64,000 nucleotides of DNA from Ampullaceana balthica. Its lineage: Eukaryota; Mollusca; Gastropoda; Lymnaeidae. The stretch spans positions 382,501 through 446,500 of the forward strand of contig CALYLW010000011.1 in assembly GCA_944989445.1 (NCBI GenBank), in the 5' to 3' direction. The translations under genes and the position numbers were made by a program. Within the stretch, counting starts at the first letter, position 1. Each line of letters opens with the position of its first letter. The notes under the pieces were generated by a model that made no database searches, was not told where the DNA came from, and was given only the letters and a program-made list of their open reading frames with translations. Of this stretch, positions 12,543 to 26,190 are shown piece after piece.

Positions 12543-12668
12543 AGCTGGACCCGAGTGAAGTTAGACCCGAGTGAAGTTAGACCCGAGTGAAGTTAGACCC
12601 GAGTAAATTAGACCTGAGTGAAGTTAGACTCGAGTGAAGTTAGACCCGAGTGAAGTTAGACCCGAGTG
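12543..12668. repeat. 17-bp minisatellite, about 7-8 copies
   Basis: Unit gacccgagtgaagttag, with a shortened copy near 12600 and an actcgag variant near 12627. Confidence 0.93.
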
Positions 12669-13540
12669 AATCTCTAGGTTTCCAAGTCTTGGCCCGGAGT
12701 TCATCCGGTCTTCGTGGAATTCTGGTTTTGACATCAACATTTTTTGCCCTGGCTTCAACCTAGGCACAATACCCCCTCCCCCCCAACCGCACACCTCCAT
12801 CCTCCCCCTCCCTCACCAATCCAGAGTGATTCTATTTGTTTGGGCCACCAGCCATCACCTACCGCCCGGCCCAAAAGATTGAGTGAAACTTTCGCCTCGT
12901 TCTCTGCTTGACATTCACATGTCGTTGTCTTGTATCATCGCATTGCGTGCCTTTGTTTAAAAAAAGTTAGAGAACTAATATAGTTTAATGTACATGATGA
13001 TCATTGTGGCACTATCACTATTAATTATATAAACAATAAACCATTACTTGTAGTCCAGCCAATCGTCAAATCAAAATTATGTTAGTATAACAATACATTT
13101 AATCATAGGAATGAGATAAATGAAACAATGGTAACTTTGAAAAATCTCTCTGTCACGTTCTTACCTCTGTGTGTGCTTTTGAGGGTAATGGGTAATCAAA
13201 GTGACAGAGGTGTTATTTGCGTGTTTTTTTTTGTTTGTTTTTTCTTAAGTAATATGTTGAGTGCAATTCCCGGTATTTCAGGTGATACTATTTAATTCAC
13301 TTATTTGTTGCGTAGCTTCTCGTGTTTTCGACCACCCTAACCAAAACTATAGCAGTCTTTATTTCTTCTTGCTACAAACACTGACAGCCATGCTGCTAGC
13401 ACCGAAACCACACGTTAGAGCGTGAAAAGCTGTAGGCCTGTTGGAAATATGCAAGACTGACGGTCGAAACTGCTTCAATGAATCTGCAAACTGCAGTCAA
13501 TCTGTTTGCAGTATATGTTACAGCCGTTACCTGTGTCCGC
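12669..13540. other. Non-coding DNA, no feature recognised
   Basis: Contains a C-rich stretch near 12770-12815. No gene or element recognised. Confidence 0.4.
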
Positions 13541-14585
13541 AAACAAGCTTGCTTCAACCGTTCCTGTGCCCACACTCAACTTTGCTTCAACCGTTCCTGT
13601 GCCCACACACAACTTTGTTTCAACCGTTCCTGTGCCCACACACAACTTTGTTTCAACCGTTCCTGTGCCCACACACAACTTTGCTTCAACCGTTCCTGTG
13701 CCCACGCAACTTTGTTTCAACCGTTCCTGTGCCCACACACAACCGTTCCTATACCCCAACACAACTTGCTTCAACCGTTCCTGTGCCCACACACAACCGT
13801 TCCTGTGCCCACACACTACCGTTCCTGTGCCCACAACAACCGTTCCTGTGCCCACACACAACCGTTCCTGTGCCCACACACAACCGTTCCTATACCCCAA
13901 CACAACTTGTTTCAACCGTTCCTGTGCCCACACACAACCGTTCCTGTGCCCACACACAACCGTTCCTGTGCCCACACACAACCGTTCCTGTGCCCACACA
14001 CAACCGTTCCTGTGCCCACACACAACCGTTCCTGTGCCCACACACAACCGTTCCTGTGCCCACACACAACCGGTCCTATACCCCAACACTTGTTTCAACC
14101 GTTCCTGTGCCCACACACAACCGTTCCTATACCCCAACACTTGTTTCAACCGTTCCTGTGCCCACACACAACCGGTCCTATACCCCAACACTTGTTTCAA
14201 CCGTTCCTGTGCCCACACACAACCGTTCCTATACCCCAACACTTGTTTCAACCGTTCCTGTGCCCACACACAACCGGTCCTATACCCCAACACTTGTTTC
14301 AACCGTTCCTGTGCCCACACACAACCGTTCCTATACCCCAACACTTGTTTCAACCGTTCCTGTGCCCACACACAACCGGTCCTATACCCCAACACTTGTT
14401 TCAACCGTTCCTGTGCCCCCACACAACCGTTCCTGTGCCCCCACACAACCGTTCCTGTGCCCCCACACAACCGTTCCTGTGCCCCCACACAACCGTTCCT
14501 GTGCCCCCACACAACCGTTCCTGTACCCCCACACAACCGTTCCTGTGCCCCCACACAACTTGTTTCAACCGTTCCCGTTCCACAA
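13541..14585. repeat. Composite minisatellite with 102-bp higher-order unit
   Basis: Built from a 22-bp unit (aaccgttcctgtgcccacac) and a second element (tataccccaacacttgtttc). From 13858 to 14070 the simple 22-bp unit runs alone. From 14071 to about 14400 the two parts form 51-bp units that alternate between a cggtcc and a cgttcc variant; cggtcc falls at 14071, 14173, 14275 and 14377, exactly 102 bp apart. From 14407 a ccccacac variant takes over. Stops are nearly absent on both strands, giving several overlapping long frames that contradict one another. No protein is inferred. Confidence 0.95.
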
Positions 14586-15404
14586 CACCCGTGTTTCAGC
14601 GGTTCCCGTGTCCACCGACATCCGTGTGTCAGCACAACGACTAACAGCTTGGCCAGCCTAAGCCTTCAGTTTACGAGATCTGTGGGAACAAATCAATGAC
14701 CCCACGTTTGTTGCCATAGTAATCGGATATCCGTACAAGAAATGACATGTGAAGAAAGCAAAGGGAGTGAATAACTTGGGGAAACTTCTCAGAAATCCAA
14801 ACAAACCGCGTTAGAAATGATGCAGTCTTTGGGAGGAGAGAAAAGAAGTCTTACTTGATGTGAGAGAACCGTGGTCTTCAAGCTACGGCCCGCGGGCTAT
14901 ATCTGGCCACTTTCTATAATGTCTAGCTTGCCGCGGAAAATACGAAATTAGACATTGCTTATCCGATTGGAGTTACGTTCCGAAGGCAATATCACGCCAT
15001 CTTCTTGTCTTAAGTCTATCAACAGTAGCAGCGGACAATATAAAACTAGACATCGCTTAATCCCATTAGTCTTGCTGTACAAAGCAATATCCACGATTCT
15101 CTTGCATGTTTTAGTTTCTTCATTTCAAATTTATTTTTGGTTCCAAATGTGTGTGTGTGTGTGTTTTATTTCGTTTAAAACTAACAAATATGACATTTGC
15201 AATGTGTATAAAGTAGGTTCAATTTTGGTTAAACTATATGAACAGCGTCCAAAGTATGTTAATTCGGCCCTTTATTAAGTATGAGGGCTGCCCAGAAAGA
15301 ATAAATGGAAATTTGGTGTCAGTATTTGATCGCTCCCATGTTCGATGATTTGTTCGATGATTTGTGCTGCAGCTTTTTGTTGTAGATCTGTGCTGTGAGA
15401 TTTA
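14586..15404. other. Non-coding DNA, no feature recognised
   Basis: A (TG)n run lies near 15150-15163. No gene or element recognised. Confidence 0.4.
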
Positions 15405-15420
15405 CTACTCTGCTGTCATA

Positions 15421-15745
15421 TATGTGCTTTACAGTGGTGTCGAAGGTGTTTTACAGTGGTGTCATGGGGGTTTTACAGTGGTGTCATGGGGGTTTTACAG
15501 TGGTGTCATGGGGGTTTTACAGTGGTGTCATTAGTGTCATGGATATATTACCGTGGTGCCATGCGTGTTTTACAGTGGTGTCAATGGTGTTTTACAGTGG
15601 TGTCAATGGTGTTTTACAGTGGTGTCAATGGTGTTTTACAGTGGTGTCAATGGTGTTTTACAGTGGTGTCAATGGTGTTTACAGTGGTGTCAATGGTGTT
15701 TTACAGTGGTGTCAATGGTGTTTTACAGTGGTGTCATGGGTGTCT
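15421..15745. repeat. About 20-bp minisatellite, about 16 copies
   Basis: Unit close to gttttacagtggtgtcaatg. Early copies carry catggggg instead of caatggt, and one copy is a base shorter near 15680. Ends about 1.1 kb upstream of the SIX1/2 start codon. Confidence 0.93.
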
Positions 15746-15949
15746 TCTCATCCTTCTCGCTGTAAAGCAAGTAATTATGTTAACTCCTGGCTCTCAATAA
15801 CTCATCTTTTATTGCCTGTTGGTAAAGAAAATGAAAAGCCTTCTCTCCAAATGAAACTCCAATTTCAACGCCATTCCTCTCAAGACCCATGTCGCAGCCA
15901 TAAATAATTCACGGACGCTTGAATTCATGGTCACTTCATTTCTCTCCAT

Positions 15950-16340
15950 GAGGTTTACATGGGAATCGCATGTCATTTATTCCCGATCATAATTTCAATG
16001 CCGGCAAAATGTCATCTGAAGGAATGCTAAATGTCAGATGAGGGAATGCTTAATGTCAGACCGGCATATGCCCAGGTCCGAGGGTTTATTTCAAACCTGA
16101 TTGGATTAGATCACTTTCAAGAAAGATTATACCCCACATTGTTTACCTACAGCGTATCATCTCAAGCTCTTATTTACTGCACACTTAATCTCAAAGCGAA
16201 AGGTGAAAGGTTACCACGACGAGATTTGATTGGCCATTTGCGGAAGATAATCTACATGCAGGTCATTAATTAGTCAATTGCTAAATATGATTCCTTCTTT
16301 TTTGACGTTAATGAAATTAAAAGCTTCTCCCATGAAAAAT
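15950..16340. promoter_or_regulatory. Candidate upstream regulatory region of the SIX1/2 gene
   Basis: Non-repetitive sequence 0.5-0.9 kb upstream of the SIX1/2 start codon. It contains a 22-bp tandem duplication with ggaatgc at 16021-16027 and 16043-16049, which matches the TEAD-family core GGAATG. It also has GATTA- and TAATTA-type homeodomain cores near 16100-16110 and 16265-16275. These are short motifs that occur by chance, so the call depends mainly on position and the clustered, non-repetitive nature of the stretch. Confidence 0.3.
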
Positions 16341-16516
16341 GAATGCGTTTTTCAAATCAGATTGAATCGCTTGTTGGAACAATGTAACCCCACCATTGAA
16401 AGGCCCAACAAACGTTTTCTACCGTATATGTATTTCATTTCATAAAATGTTTCTATGATTTCCTCTAAAATATTCAGTTTAAACAATGATTCTCACATTG
16501 ATTGGTTATGTGGATT

Positions 16517-16526
16517 CCATATAAGG
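16517..16526 (+). promoter_or_regulatory. CArG box / TATA-like element upstream of SIX1/2
   Basis: CCATATAAGG matches the SRF/MADS CArG consensus CC(A/T)6GG exactly and also contains a TATA-like core. It lies 325 bp upstream of the SIX1/2 ATG with no coding sequence between. If it acts as a TATA box, transcription would begin near 16550 and the leader would be about 300 nt without an intron. Either role is inferred from the motif and position only. Confidence 0.3.
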
Positions 16527-16814
16527 GAATTTAAAGTGTAGCTCTAAGACAACCAACATTTTTTAAAAACTGATGTTGATGTGTGTAGGTTAATTTTTTA
16601 GGGTAAACCAAAAGCTGAAACCCAATAGTGACATCATCTACACTTTTAATCCAAAAAGCCCGTGGTCCATTTATTTCTTCTTATATATCTATGAATCTAC
16701 AGGGTCACCAAGTATCATAGTTTAAGAACCGATGGATTAAAGTATATTTCATCGCTATTTTCAGCAAAATTTAAGTAAATGTCTTTGGGATTTATTCCAT
16801 TTCAGGTTAACTGA

Positions 16815-17525
<711 letters not shown>

Positions 17526-18782
17526 TGAGTTGGTTTGTTGACACGCAAGGATTTCAGTGTGCTGGCTGTCCACTCAACACTTTTGTGAAATATCAAATCC
17601 ATAAAGATCTGTGACTGCTAAATTTATGCATCTGATGCACACCCTCTTTAGAAAAGTATCATTTTAGGCCTTATTTTTCTGCAAGTCAGTTACTCGACCT
17701 GACAGAGAATGTACGTCCCATAAGTATTTGTTTATCAGTTTACTGTTTCCTTCATTATGTCAGCGGCGTCTAAAATTATGACATAATTAGCACTTGTGAA
17801 AAGTCAGCGTGTTAACGGGTTCAACTCCTTCAATATTTTATCTTTCCACATGCTGATTAGTGTTCTCTTTTCTGAAAAGAAAAGACTTAATTTGCATTAT
17901 AGTCATGCGATAGAAAAAGAGCTGTGTAGAGTTGGCTTGTGTATTTGCACACATCTTGTTGAGGATGTCATATATCTATACATATAATACTTTTACCGAC
18001 ATTCTTTACAATATTTTTCTCAATAACTCTATGAACTGTAGACTGTAATGAACCCCAGCGAGCGCATTACGTCAGTATTTCATGTTCCATGTGTGTGACT
18101 AAAACACGTTGCCGAAATCAGTTTGCATTTGATACTCTAACCGTTATTTTGGCTCTGGTATAAATAATTCCGTAAAATTGGCTCTGGTATAAATGTACCT
18201 GTTGCATTGGCTCTGATATAAATCTTGACGTTACTTTAGTCTTTGTATCAACGTTTAGCTCCGAATTAACCGTATTCTTTATTTGAGCTGTGTTATAATT
18301 CTTTCAATCTAAGACACGATTATTTGAGCTTGTATCTGCTTTGAACTGTCACAGACTGTTTCTAGTCTTTCCCTCGCTGTAAACGGGGAAACCGGTTGTG
18401 TGTATATAAAAGAACACATCTGTGAGATAATTTCTGATCGCCATTACTGAAATGTCTGTGTACATAGTAGCACAGTTTTTAAACACCCCGTCCCCTACCC
18501 TGCCCCCCCCCCAAACCGTATTCATCTGAACTAGTAGAGTGATTATACGTCTGGTTTGTTGTTAGCTCTGTGTAATAACAACAAGCGAAATTTCAACCAT
18601 TGGTTTCAGCCTATTTCATTTTCATTTTGAATTGCTGATTGCTTTAGTCAGGTCTAGGAGTTGAAGGGGAAAAAGGGGGGGGGTATAATTTAAAGAGAAG
18701 ATAATCACTGGTAAGTTTTAATCTTCCATTCATGTTAGCTATTGTTTCTGTCCCTTGTAAAACATAATTATTAACACCACAC

Positions 18783-19624
18783 CTGGCCTATACAACCTGG
18801 GACTTTTGTTGTCCAGTACAACATGGGACTTGTGTTGTCCAGTTACAACCTGGGACTTGTGTTGCCCAGTACAACCTGGGACTTGTGTTGTCCAGTACAA
18901 CCTGGGACTTTTGTTGTCCAGTACAACCTGGGACTTGTGTTGTCCAGTACGACCTGGGACTTGTGTTGTCCAGTACAACCTGTGACTTGTGTTGTCCAGT
19001 ACGACCTGGGACTTGTGTTGTCCAGTACAACCTGTGACTTGTGTTGTCCAGTACGACCTGGGACTTGTGTTGTCCAGTCACAACCTGTGACTTGTGTTGT
19101 CCAGTACGACCTGTGACTTGTGTTGTCCAGTACAACCTGTGACTTGTGTTGTCCAGTACAACCTGGGACTTGTGTTGTCCAGTACAACCTGTGACTTGTG
19201 TTGTCCAGTACGACCTGTGACTTGTGTTGTCCAGTACAACCTGTGACTTGTGTTGTCCAGTACAACCTGTGACTTGTGTTGTCCAGTACAACCTGGGACT
19301 TGTGTTGTCCAGTACGACCTGGGACTTGTGTTGTCCAGTACAACCTGTGACTTGTGTTGTCCAGTACGACCTGGGACTTGTGTTGTCCAGTACAACCTGT
19401 GACTTGTGTTGTCCAGTACGACCTGTGACTTGTGTTGTCCAGTACAACCTGTGACTTGTGTTGTCCAGTACGACCTGGGACTTGTGTTGTCCAGTACAAC
19501 CTGGGACTTGTGTTGCCCAGTACAACCTGGGACTTGTGTTGTCCAGTACAACCTGTGACTTGTGTTGTCCAGTACGACCTGGGACTTGTGTTGTCCAGTA
19601 CAACCTGGGACTTGTGTTGCCCAG
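18783..19624. repeat. 26-bp minisatellite, about 32 copies, in the SIX1/2 intron
   Basis: Units carry the core gacttgtgttgtccagtac followed by (a/g)acctg(g/t). Two positions vary repeatedly (acaacc/acgacc and ctggg/ctgtg), giving four main unit types. Two units carry an extra base (agttacaacc near 18840 and agtcacaacc near 19077). Open frames here are repeat by-products. Confidence 0.95.
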
Positions 19625-20130
19625 CGAGCCGGACTCATGGGGTCGGCGGTGTTGTTAGCCTTGCGTGATAAACTCAGTCTTAGGTCAACATCGGATTTTG
19701 TTAGTTTATTTTACTGGGTGGGAGTGGTTTGTGTTGAATTTCTAAGACAAGGATTTAAGGAGCTAAGACTTTTTTAATGGACATTTTTTAAAAAATAGCA
19801 TCAAATTTTGTAGTTGTCTTAGTCCAGATACTAAATAAATCACCTTCCGTTGTTGGGATACCCATCTTAAGAACTTATTTCGAAGTAACAGGCCTTAATA
19901 AAACCTAGTCCAGAATATACCCGGGCTATTCATCGAATTGTATTTCGCGATTTACTTAAAACCTTTTGATCACATAAGTTCAGAGCTCCAATTTTGTCAA
20001 CATTGAAAGACCTGAATAGTCAGTTTTTAAGATTCTAATGTGCAATAAGCTGAAGTACCTCTTATTTACATCCGATGCCAAGTTAAAATTTCGACCAACA
20101 GCAAAACCTTTTCGAGAAAAAGAAGTGATT
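19625..20130. other. Intronic DNA, no feature recognised
   Basis: Unique-looking, AT-rich sequence. Nothing recognised. Confidence 0.4.
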
Positions 20131-20250
20131 CTATACCGTTGTGGTCGAGCGGCATGTGCGCTTGGCTGGTGGACACAGCTCCGATAGGTACCCGACTCGT
20201 GGTCTAAGGGTGTCCCTGAGTCCACTCAGCTCGGATGGGTACCTCATATT
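20131..20250 (+). mobile_element. tRNA-derived SINE fragment (probable)
   Basis: The segment tgtggtcgagcggcatgtgc resembles a polymerase III A box (TGGYNNAGYGG type), followed about 90 bp later by cagctcggatgggtacct, a segment typical of tRNA-derived SINEs. The B box is weak and the 3' body seen at 60112-60310 is missing. This is a degenerate or truncated copy. Confidence 0.4.
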
Positions 20251-21948
20251 ATCTTTAAAAAAACCAGCGCGGTCATTTTGATTTTATAATTAGTGTTTAA
20301 ATTTTATAGCAAGTAATTGTTCTTTCAGTTGTTGCTTTGGAAATTGATTACCATTTGCTATTTAAACTCAAAATAAACCAAATGTATTTTCAATTATAAA
20401 GTTTAAGTTGTGTGCTTTGATTAAAATTTACGTTTGATTTGAAATTTTCTCTTGCTTAGCTATTAAATACAGTGTTAACAGTGTTAAGAAATTTAAATTT
20501 TAAATTCAATATTTTCTAAATTAGCTTCCGTCACAATTTTGAACACAACAATAATATCGGAGATATTGTAATTTATATTATTACCCTAAACACATCAAGG
20601 GGCTGTATTTTTGTCTTTTCAAAATAAAAAAGTGACCATCCTTGCAGACATCATAATATAAAGTAGTTTATTATTATTATTTAATTTTAAGGAAAACAAA
20701 CCTTACTACTTGAGGAAAGAGTTTAACTTATCTGACAAACCTTAAACACCAATAGAATGTCTCGCTATTTAGTCATTCATCAATTTATTACTGTATACTC
20801 CTGTTATCAAGTCGTATGTACTTGCCTTAGTTGGGGGGGGGCTATAGTCTGGCCATTGTTAACTCCCGGGGTATATTCTGGACAGTGCATGGTTTAATCT
20901 GGCCTGTTACACCGGGTCACATTTTTAAAATAACACCACCTCAGCCCTGTTAATACCATGCACAAACTTCGTACCTACTTGGTAGATCTTCATGGCAGTT
21001 CGTGTTTATTTTATCATGGGTGTTGTTGTTTCAGACATTTAAACACGATGTTCAGTAACACATATGTGTTAAAAAATATCGTTAACTTGAAACGTTTTTT
21101 AAATTTTTTTATTTTAACCCCAGAGGACTGCTGTGCCATTTAAGAATAACAAACAAACTATGAATTTTTCAAACCGACCAGTTCAGATCCAATGTTGTTT
21201 CAATTGACTTCAACGTGTGAGAATATGAGGGGGGGGGGCTTTTTAAACCAGTTTATTGGAGGTGTCGTTATAAATTTTATTTAAACATAAATAGCTGGAG
21301 GGAATGTTTGCGTGCGATCAGAAAACAGCTGGTGCCTGGAGTTATATAACTGTTATATGCACTTTATGACGCTGTTGTATTTGTTTGATGTAAAGGTCGT
21401 CTTATAAGCAGTATTATATCTGTATGTGGTGCGCTTTGCACGCAGTTGATCAGTATGTGGTGTTTTTGCATGTCGCCCGTTTACTCTTTAAGTGTGGTTT
21501 TAATATTAGTAAATGTGTATTTTAAAAAATAAATATGTGTTTTTCATAGCGTGAGTTGTTTAGAATAGAGCTGATCACGTGATGAGAGTGTAGCTTTGGT
21601 AAATTTAGTTTTTCTGTATAATTGACAATTGTATTATTGTTAATCTGTATAAGCACAATTGATATATTTTCAAGGATACCTATTTAAAATATGTCAAATA
21701 AAAATAATAATAGAATTACGTGTATTTAAATTAAATGTTTTGAAACAAATATTTTATAACAGTCATGGGCAGACGCATTTCCCTTAACTTTTGTCCCTTG
21801 CCTTGTCTACATGTATTACACTCTCTTTATACTAGATATTGTGAACGTCCTCATTTCGTTTCATGTTAAATTCTGTTCGACCAGAGGACATAACCAAACG
21901 ATCCCACATGGTAGACATTTCATTCTCCTGATTGTATATATATATATT
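20251..21948. other. Intronic AT-rich DNA, no feature recognised
   Basis: Contains homopolymer G runs (20831, 21230) and AT-rich stretches. No coding or repeat family recognised. Confidence 0.4.
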
Positions 21949-22384
21949 AGGGCTGCGGAAATTAACGATTAATTAATCGATTAATCGTTAAAACTTTTAA
22001 TCGATTAAAATTAATTTGATGGATTAAAATTATTCGATTAAAATTTAAGAAAATATTTATAACATTTTTTTCCTTCAAATTTATTAATTATTTATATTTT
22101 TTGTTACTTACATACTTTTCCCATACTTTTTATTATTACATGTACATGTATTTATTTAGACGTGCATACGTAAGCAAAAATGTTTTTCTTCCTTATTTCT
22201 TGCATAGCGGAACGAATTTGCTGTTTCGTCCCAAAATTTTTGTGAGCCATGGAATTTCAGCGACCTAACCGATTTCGCGAAATAATGAATAGCGACTTAA
22301 CAGGATCTATATATGAGATAAAAATGTAATTAATCGATTACATGTTTTCCCGAAGATGTTTTTTTTTAAAATCAGTACCAGCCC
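21949..22384. mobile_element. hAT-like MITE, copy A
   Basis: Starts tagggctgcggaaattaa after a short (TA) tract and ends with aatcagtaccagccc. The same termini and inner segments (ttaatcgattaaaa, tttgttacttacatactttt, cgtgcatacgtaa, gatctatatatg) recur at 36775-37205. Terminal sequences of the agggctg...cagccc type with ATTAATCGAT-rich interiors are typical of non-autonomous hAT elements. The target duplication is obscured by the TA tract. No transposase is present. Confidence 0.7.
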
Positions 22385-24544
22385 ATATGTAAAAGCTTTC
22401 CGTAATATTTAGAGTGAAAAAACCTCCAAATTTTCCTTACAGTGAGCTGGTTGAGGCTAAACGCTAAATTTATAAACGGCTTAACAATTTATAGTGAATT
22501 ATTAATTTTAGTAACAGGATTTAGTGGAAGGTTTACAAATTGCTCACAAAACATAAAAAGTGAGTTGAAAAGAGTACCAGGCTAAGCTAAGGGATGGTAA
22601 CAGACTATGCCGAAAGACAAAGCAAACGGAGACAAGAAGCTATATTATTCTATATACAAGCTAAGCTAAGGGACATTAACAAACTAAGTTAAAGCATAAA
22701 ATCTATTCAGTTTTGAACTATTTTTATTTTTAAAAAAAAACGATTAAAAATAGTTCTGTAAACATAAATTTAAAAAAAATTTTTTTAGACATTTAATCGT
22801 AAGTTAGAGACGTATATATTTAATACATAATTTATTAGCATGAAAGGTGTAGCTCTACACTTGGTATGACCCCAAGTTTAGTAAAGCTTAGTGAAAAGAT
22901 GTTCCACAATAATTCTTGAACATGGCAACGCTGGCCACATAAAGCCACAACGTTGCCATTGTTTAAAGTTCATCCCACCTCGACCCCGGAAAGACGGCCA
23001 TATTGAAATGGTGACACCGCCACGTCACGGACGTCGGAGCAGTCACGTGACCTGTCGATAGTCCAAACTACTCGTCATGTCACATCCGGTCGTCTGGGAT
23101 GCTCTAAATCAACCATAGAACAGCGACAAGGTAGACGAGGTCCTACGAACGATGGACATTGGGGGGAGGGAGATCAAGCTAACACAAACGTAACATTAGT
23201 TGATACGATACATTATGTTGGTGGTCTAGATACTCGGGTTTTTTCTTTGGTCGGCTGAGTTGGCATTAATTTTATTTTTGGCAACAGTTTCTATTTGATG
23301 GGGTCATGGCCAGTCATGGGTTGTATAAGTTGATGAATTTCTACAAGTTTATTGGTTGTGTGTCATTAAGGTTGATCAATAAAATTATTAGAATCTGGGA
23401 AAAAATCAGCTCAGAAGAGTCAATGTGTGTGTTATATTATGTTTTGTTACACCAGTAACAGCAATTTTTACTGTAAAGAATGTACACATCTCTTTTAAAA
23501 CGTAGTACTGTACTAACTTCTATAACCTATGCAAAAATCCAGGGTAAATGCGAGTCCTGTCGATGCTATATCGCACGTTTTAAGTGTACGACTGTCCACC
23601 TTGTACCAGATAATCTTGTACATTTAATCTGTCACGTCATTTTCAATATATATATATATATATTATCTCTAAGGGTTCCACTGATAGACCCTGTAGAAAC
23701 ATTGATGTATCAACCCTGTCATATTCTCGTTTGTTCAATATAAGCAATGCGTTGTTGTTATGTTTTTTATTTTTTACTTTGTGTTTTTATTGGAGCTGGA
23801 TTGCCACTTGGGAAAATATTTTTTAGCCTATTAAAAATGAGCTCGTTTGCAAGGGAGAGAACAACAAAAGATGTTTACTCGCTGTTGCTGGTCATAGCTT
23901 TTCTCCTTTCCTTCAGCCATTGTTCAACGCAATATCTGGCTTCGTCTTTTCACCATTCATTGCCGTGTAAATTATACAACTACGTGCCTGTTATACTATT
24001 CTCCCAAATCTGACATTTAACATTAGACCGACGTCATATAGGGCTTGTCATTTCTAAGACCGGGAAACGTCATAACTCATTGCGTACTGTTCTATTTTTA
24101 GACTACATTTTAGCGGAACAATGTTTTTAAGTATAAATACAGAAGAGTCAATAAGTTCTCAAAATTGTTAGCATAGTAAAATTGCGGGGAAAAAATTCAT
24201 GTTAAGTCTAATACGCTGTCTGAAATTATCGAAGAATTAACAAATAGCTGATAATATACTTCCTTCTCAATATACCTACATTTACTTATTGACTCGTATC
24301 TTTTATTAAATTTGTCCACCTAATAACACTGGATATTTCTAATAATAGATTTCCCTTTAGAAATGACAAGGACTATAGTCTCTACACTATGTCATAAATA
24401 ATATCGTTGCTATGTAGCACTCGTTTTTGGTTATGTTTAATACTAGTTTTTGTTCAAGCACTGTAATGTTCAGCAATACTTTTGAGCTATGTCTGTCATT
24501 TGGGGACCTTGTCAATACTTTGTTATGGTGTGTATACTATCTTA
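22385..24544. other. Intronic DNA, no gene recognised
   Basis: Two weakly related aagctaaggga motifs lie near 22575-22670. A G/C-richer patch at 22920-23110 might be functional. Short frames near 23480 and 23747 have no family resemblance. Confidence 0.4.
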
Positions 24545-25705
24545 TTTATTAATGTGCAGCACTAGTCTTTTTATAAATGTGTGGCACTAGTTTGTTTCAT
24601 TAATGTGTAGCACTAGTTTGTTCCATTAATGTGTGGCACTAGTTTGTTCCATTAATGTGTAGCATAAGTTTATTCCATTGTGTGGCATCAGTTTGTTCCA
24701 TTAATGTGTAGCATTAGTTTATTCCATTGTGTGGCATCAGTTTGTTTCATTAATGTGTGGCACTAGTTTGTTCTATTAATGTGTGGCATCAGTTTGTTTC
24801 ATTAATGTGTGGCACTAGTTTGTATTAATGTGTGGCATCAGTTTGTTCCATTAATGTGTGGCATCAGTTTGTTCCATTAATGTGTGGCATTAGTTTGTTT
24901 CATTAATGTGTGGCATCAGTTTGTTCCATTAATGTGTGGCATCAGTTTGTTCCATTAATGTGTAGTATCAGTTTGTTTCATTAATGTGTGGCATCAGTTT
25001 GTTCCATTAATGTGTGGCATCAGTTTGTTCCATTAATGTGTGGCATCAGTTTGTTCCATCAATGTGTGGCATCAGTTTGTTTCATTAATGTTTAGCACTA
25101 GTTTGTCCCATTAATGTGTGGCACTAGTATGTTTCATTAATGTGTGGTACTAGTTTGTTCCATTAATGTGTGGCATTAGTTTGTTCCATTAATGTGTGGC
25201 AACAGTTTGTTTCATTAATGTTTAGCACTAGTTTGTCCCATTAATGTGTGGCACTAGTATGTTTCATTAATGTGTGGCACTAGTTTGTTTCGTTAATGTG
25301 TGGCGCTAGTTTGTTTCATTAATGTGTGGCGCTAGTTTGTCCCATTAATGTGTGGCACTAGTATGTTTCATTAATGTGTGGCACTAGTATGTTTCATTAA
25401 TGTGTGGCACTAGTTTGTTTCATTAATGTGTGGTGCTAGTTTGTTTCATTAATGTGTGGCATTAGTTTGTTCCATTAATGTGTGGCATCAGTTTGTTTCA
25501 TTAATGTGTAGCACTAGTTTGTCCCATTAATGTGTGGCACTAGTATGTTTCATTAATGTGTGGCATCAGTTTGTTTCATTAATGTGTAGCACTAGTTTGT
25601 CCCATTAATGTGTAGCACTAGTTTGTTTCATTAATGTGTAGCACTAGTTTGTTCCATTAATGTGTAGCACTAGTTTGTCCCATTAATGTGTGGCACTATT
25701 TTGTT
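24545..25705. repeat. About 26-bp minisatellite, about 43 copies, in the SIX1/2 intron
   Basis: Units are built around ttaatgtgtggcactagttt followed by gttcca. Variants include catcag/cactag, tgtgtgg/tgtgtag and ttcca/ttcat/tccca. A multi-unit block with gtttagcactagtttgtccc occurs twice (near 25088 and 25228), showing segmental duplication inside the array. Confidence 0.95.
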
Positions 25706-26056
25706 GCTCAAACTGAAGTCTATCGATCGCTCAGCGCCAAGGGAGGCAACTGGGAACATGATCCCACACCAAGTCCTCCAACAATGTGAACTCTTCCATC
25801 AAATCGTCTTCTTTATCACCAATGTCCTAATTCCCGTGTTAACCAGATCATTGCACTGATGGTTGCTCTCTTAAGGAGTGTGTTTTGTGTGTGTGGGGGG
25901 GGGAGGGGGTGACGTTATTTTATGGCTAACTCACGTGACCATAGAGTATGTTCCAAAAAGATATCCTTCTCAAGTGTATATTTAACATAAAGTTTTAACA
26001 CATATTGTGAATGTGTATCATGTATGACGTCATTATTCTTATATGGGTGACATGTT

Positions 26057-26190
26057 TTAAAACGGTAACCAGACAAAACGACAAGTGACAAAATGACAAC
26101 TGAGAAAGCGACAAAACGACAAAGTGGCAAAACGACAAGTAACGAAACGACAAAACGACATGGTAACAAAACGACAAAGTGACAAAAACA
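26057..26190. repeat. Degenerate (acgacaaa)-type repeat
   Basis: Many imperfect copies of aaacgacaaagtgac-like units. The reverse complement, ttgtcgttttgtcac, appears at 26373-26404, so the two stretches could pair as an interrupted hairpin. Confidence 0.75.

Noticed and set aside
13441..14699. Several overlapping 380-400-codon frames on both strands (Cys/Pro/His-rich)
   Set aside because: All three plus frames and one minus frame are open at once over a minisatellite. Mutually exclusive frames of equal quality indicate absence of stops in the unit, not coding.
18739..19668. Long minus-strand frames such as repeated TGQHKSQVV-like units
   Set aside because: The 26-bp unit cycles through frames, and the array lies inside the SIX1/2 intron.
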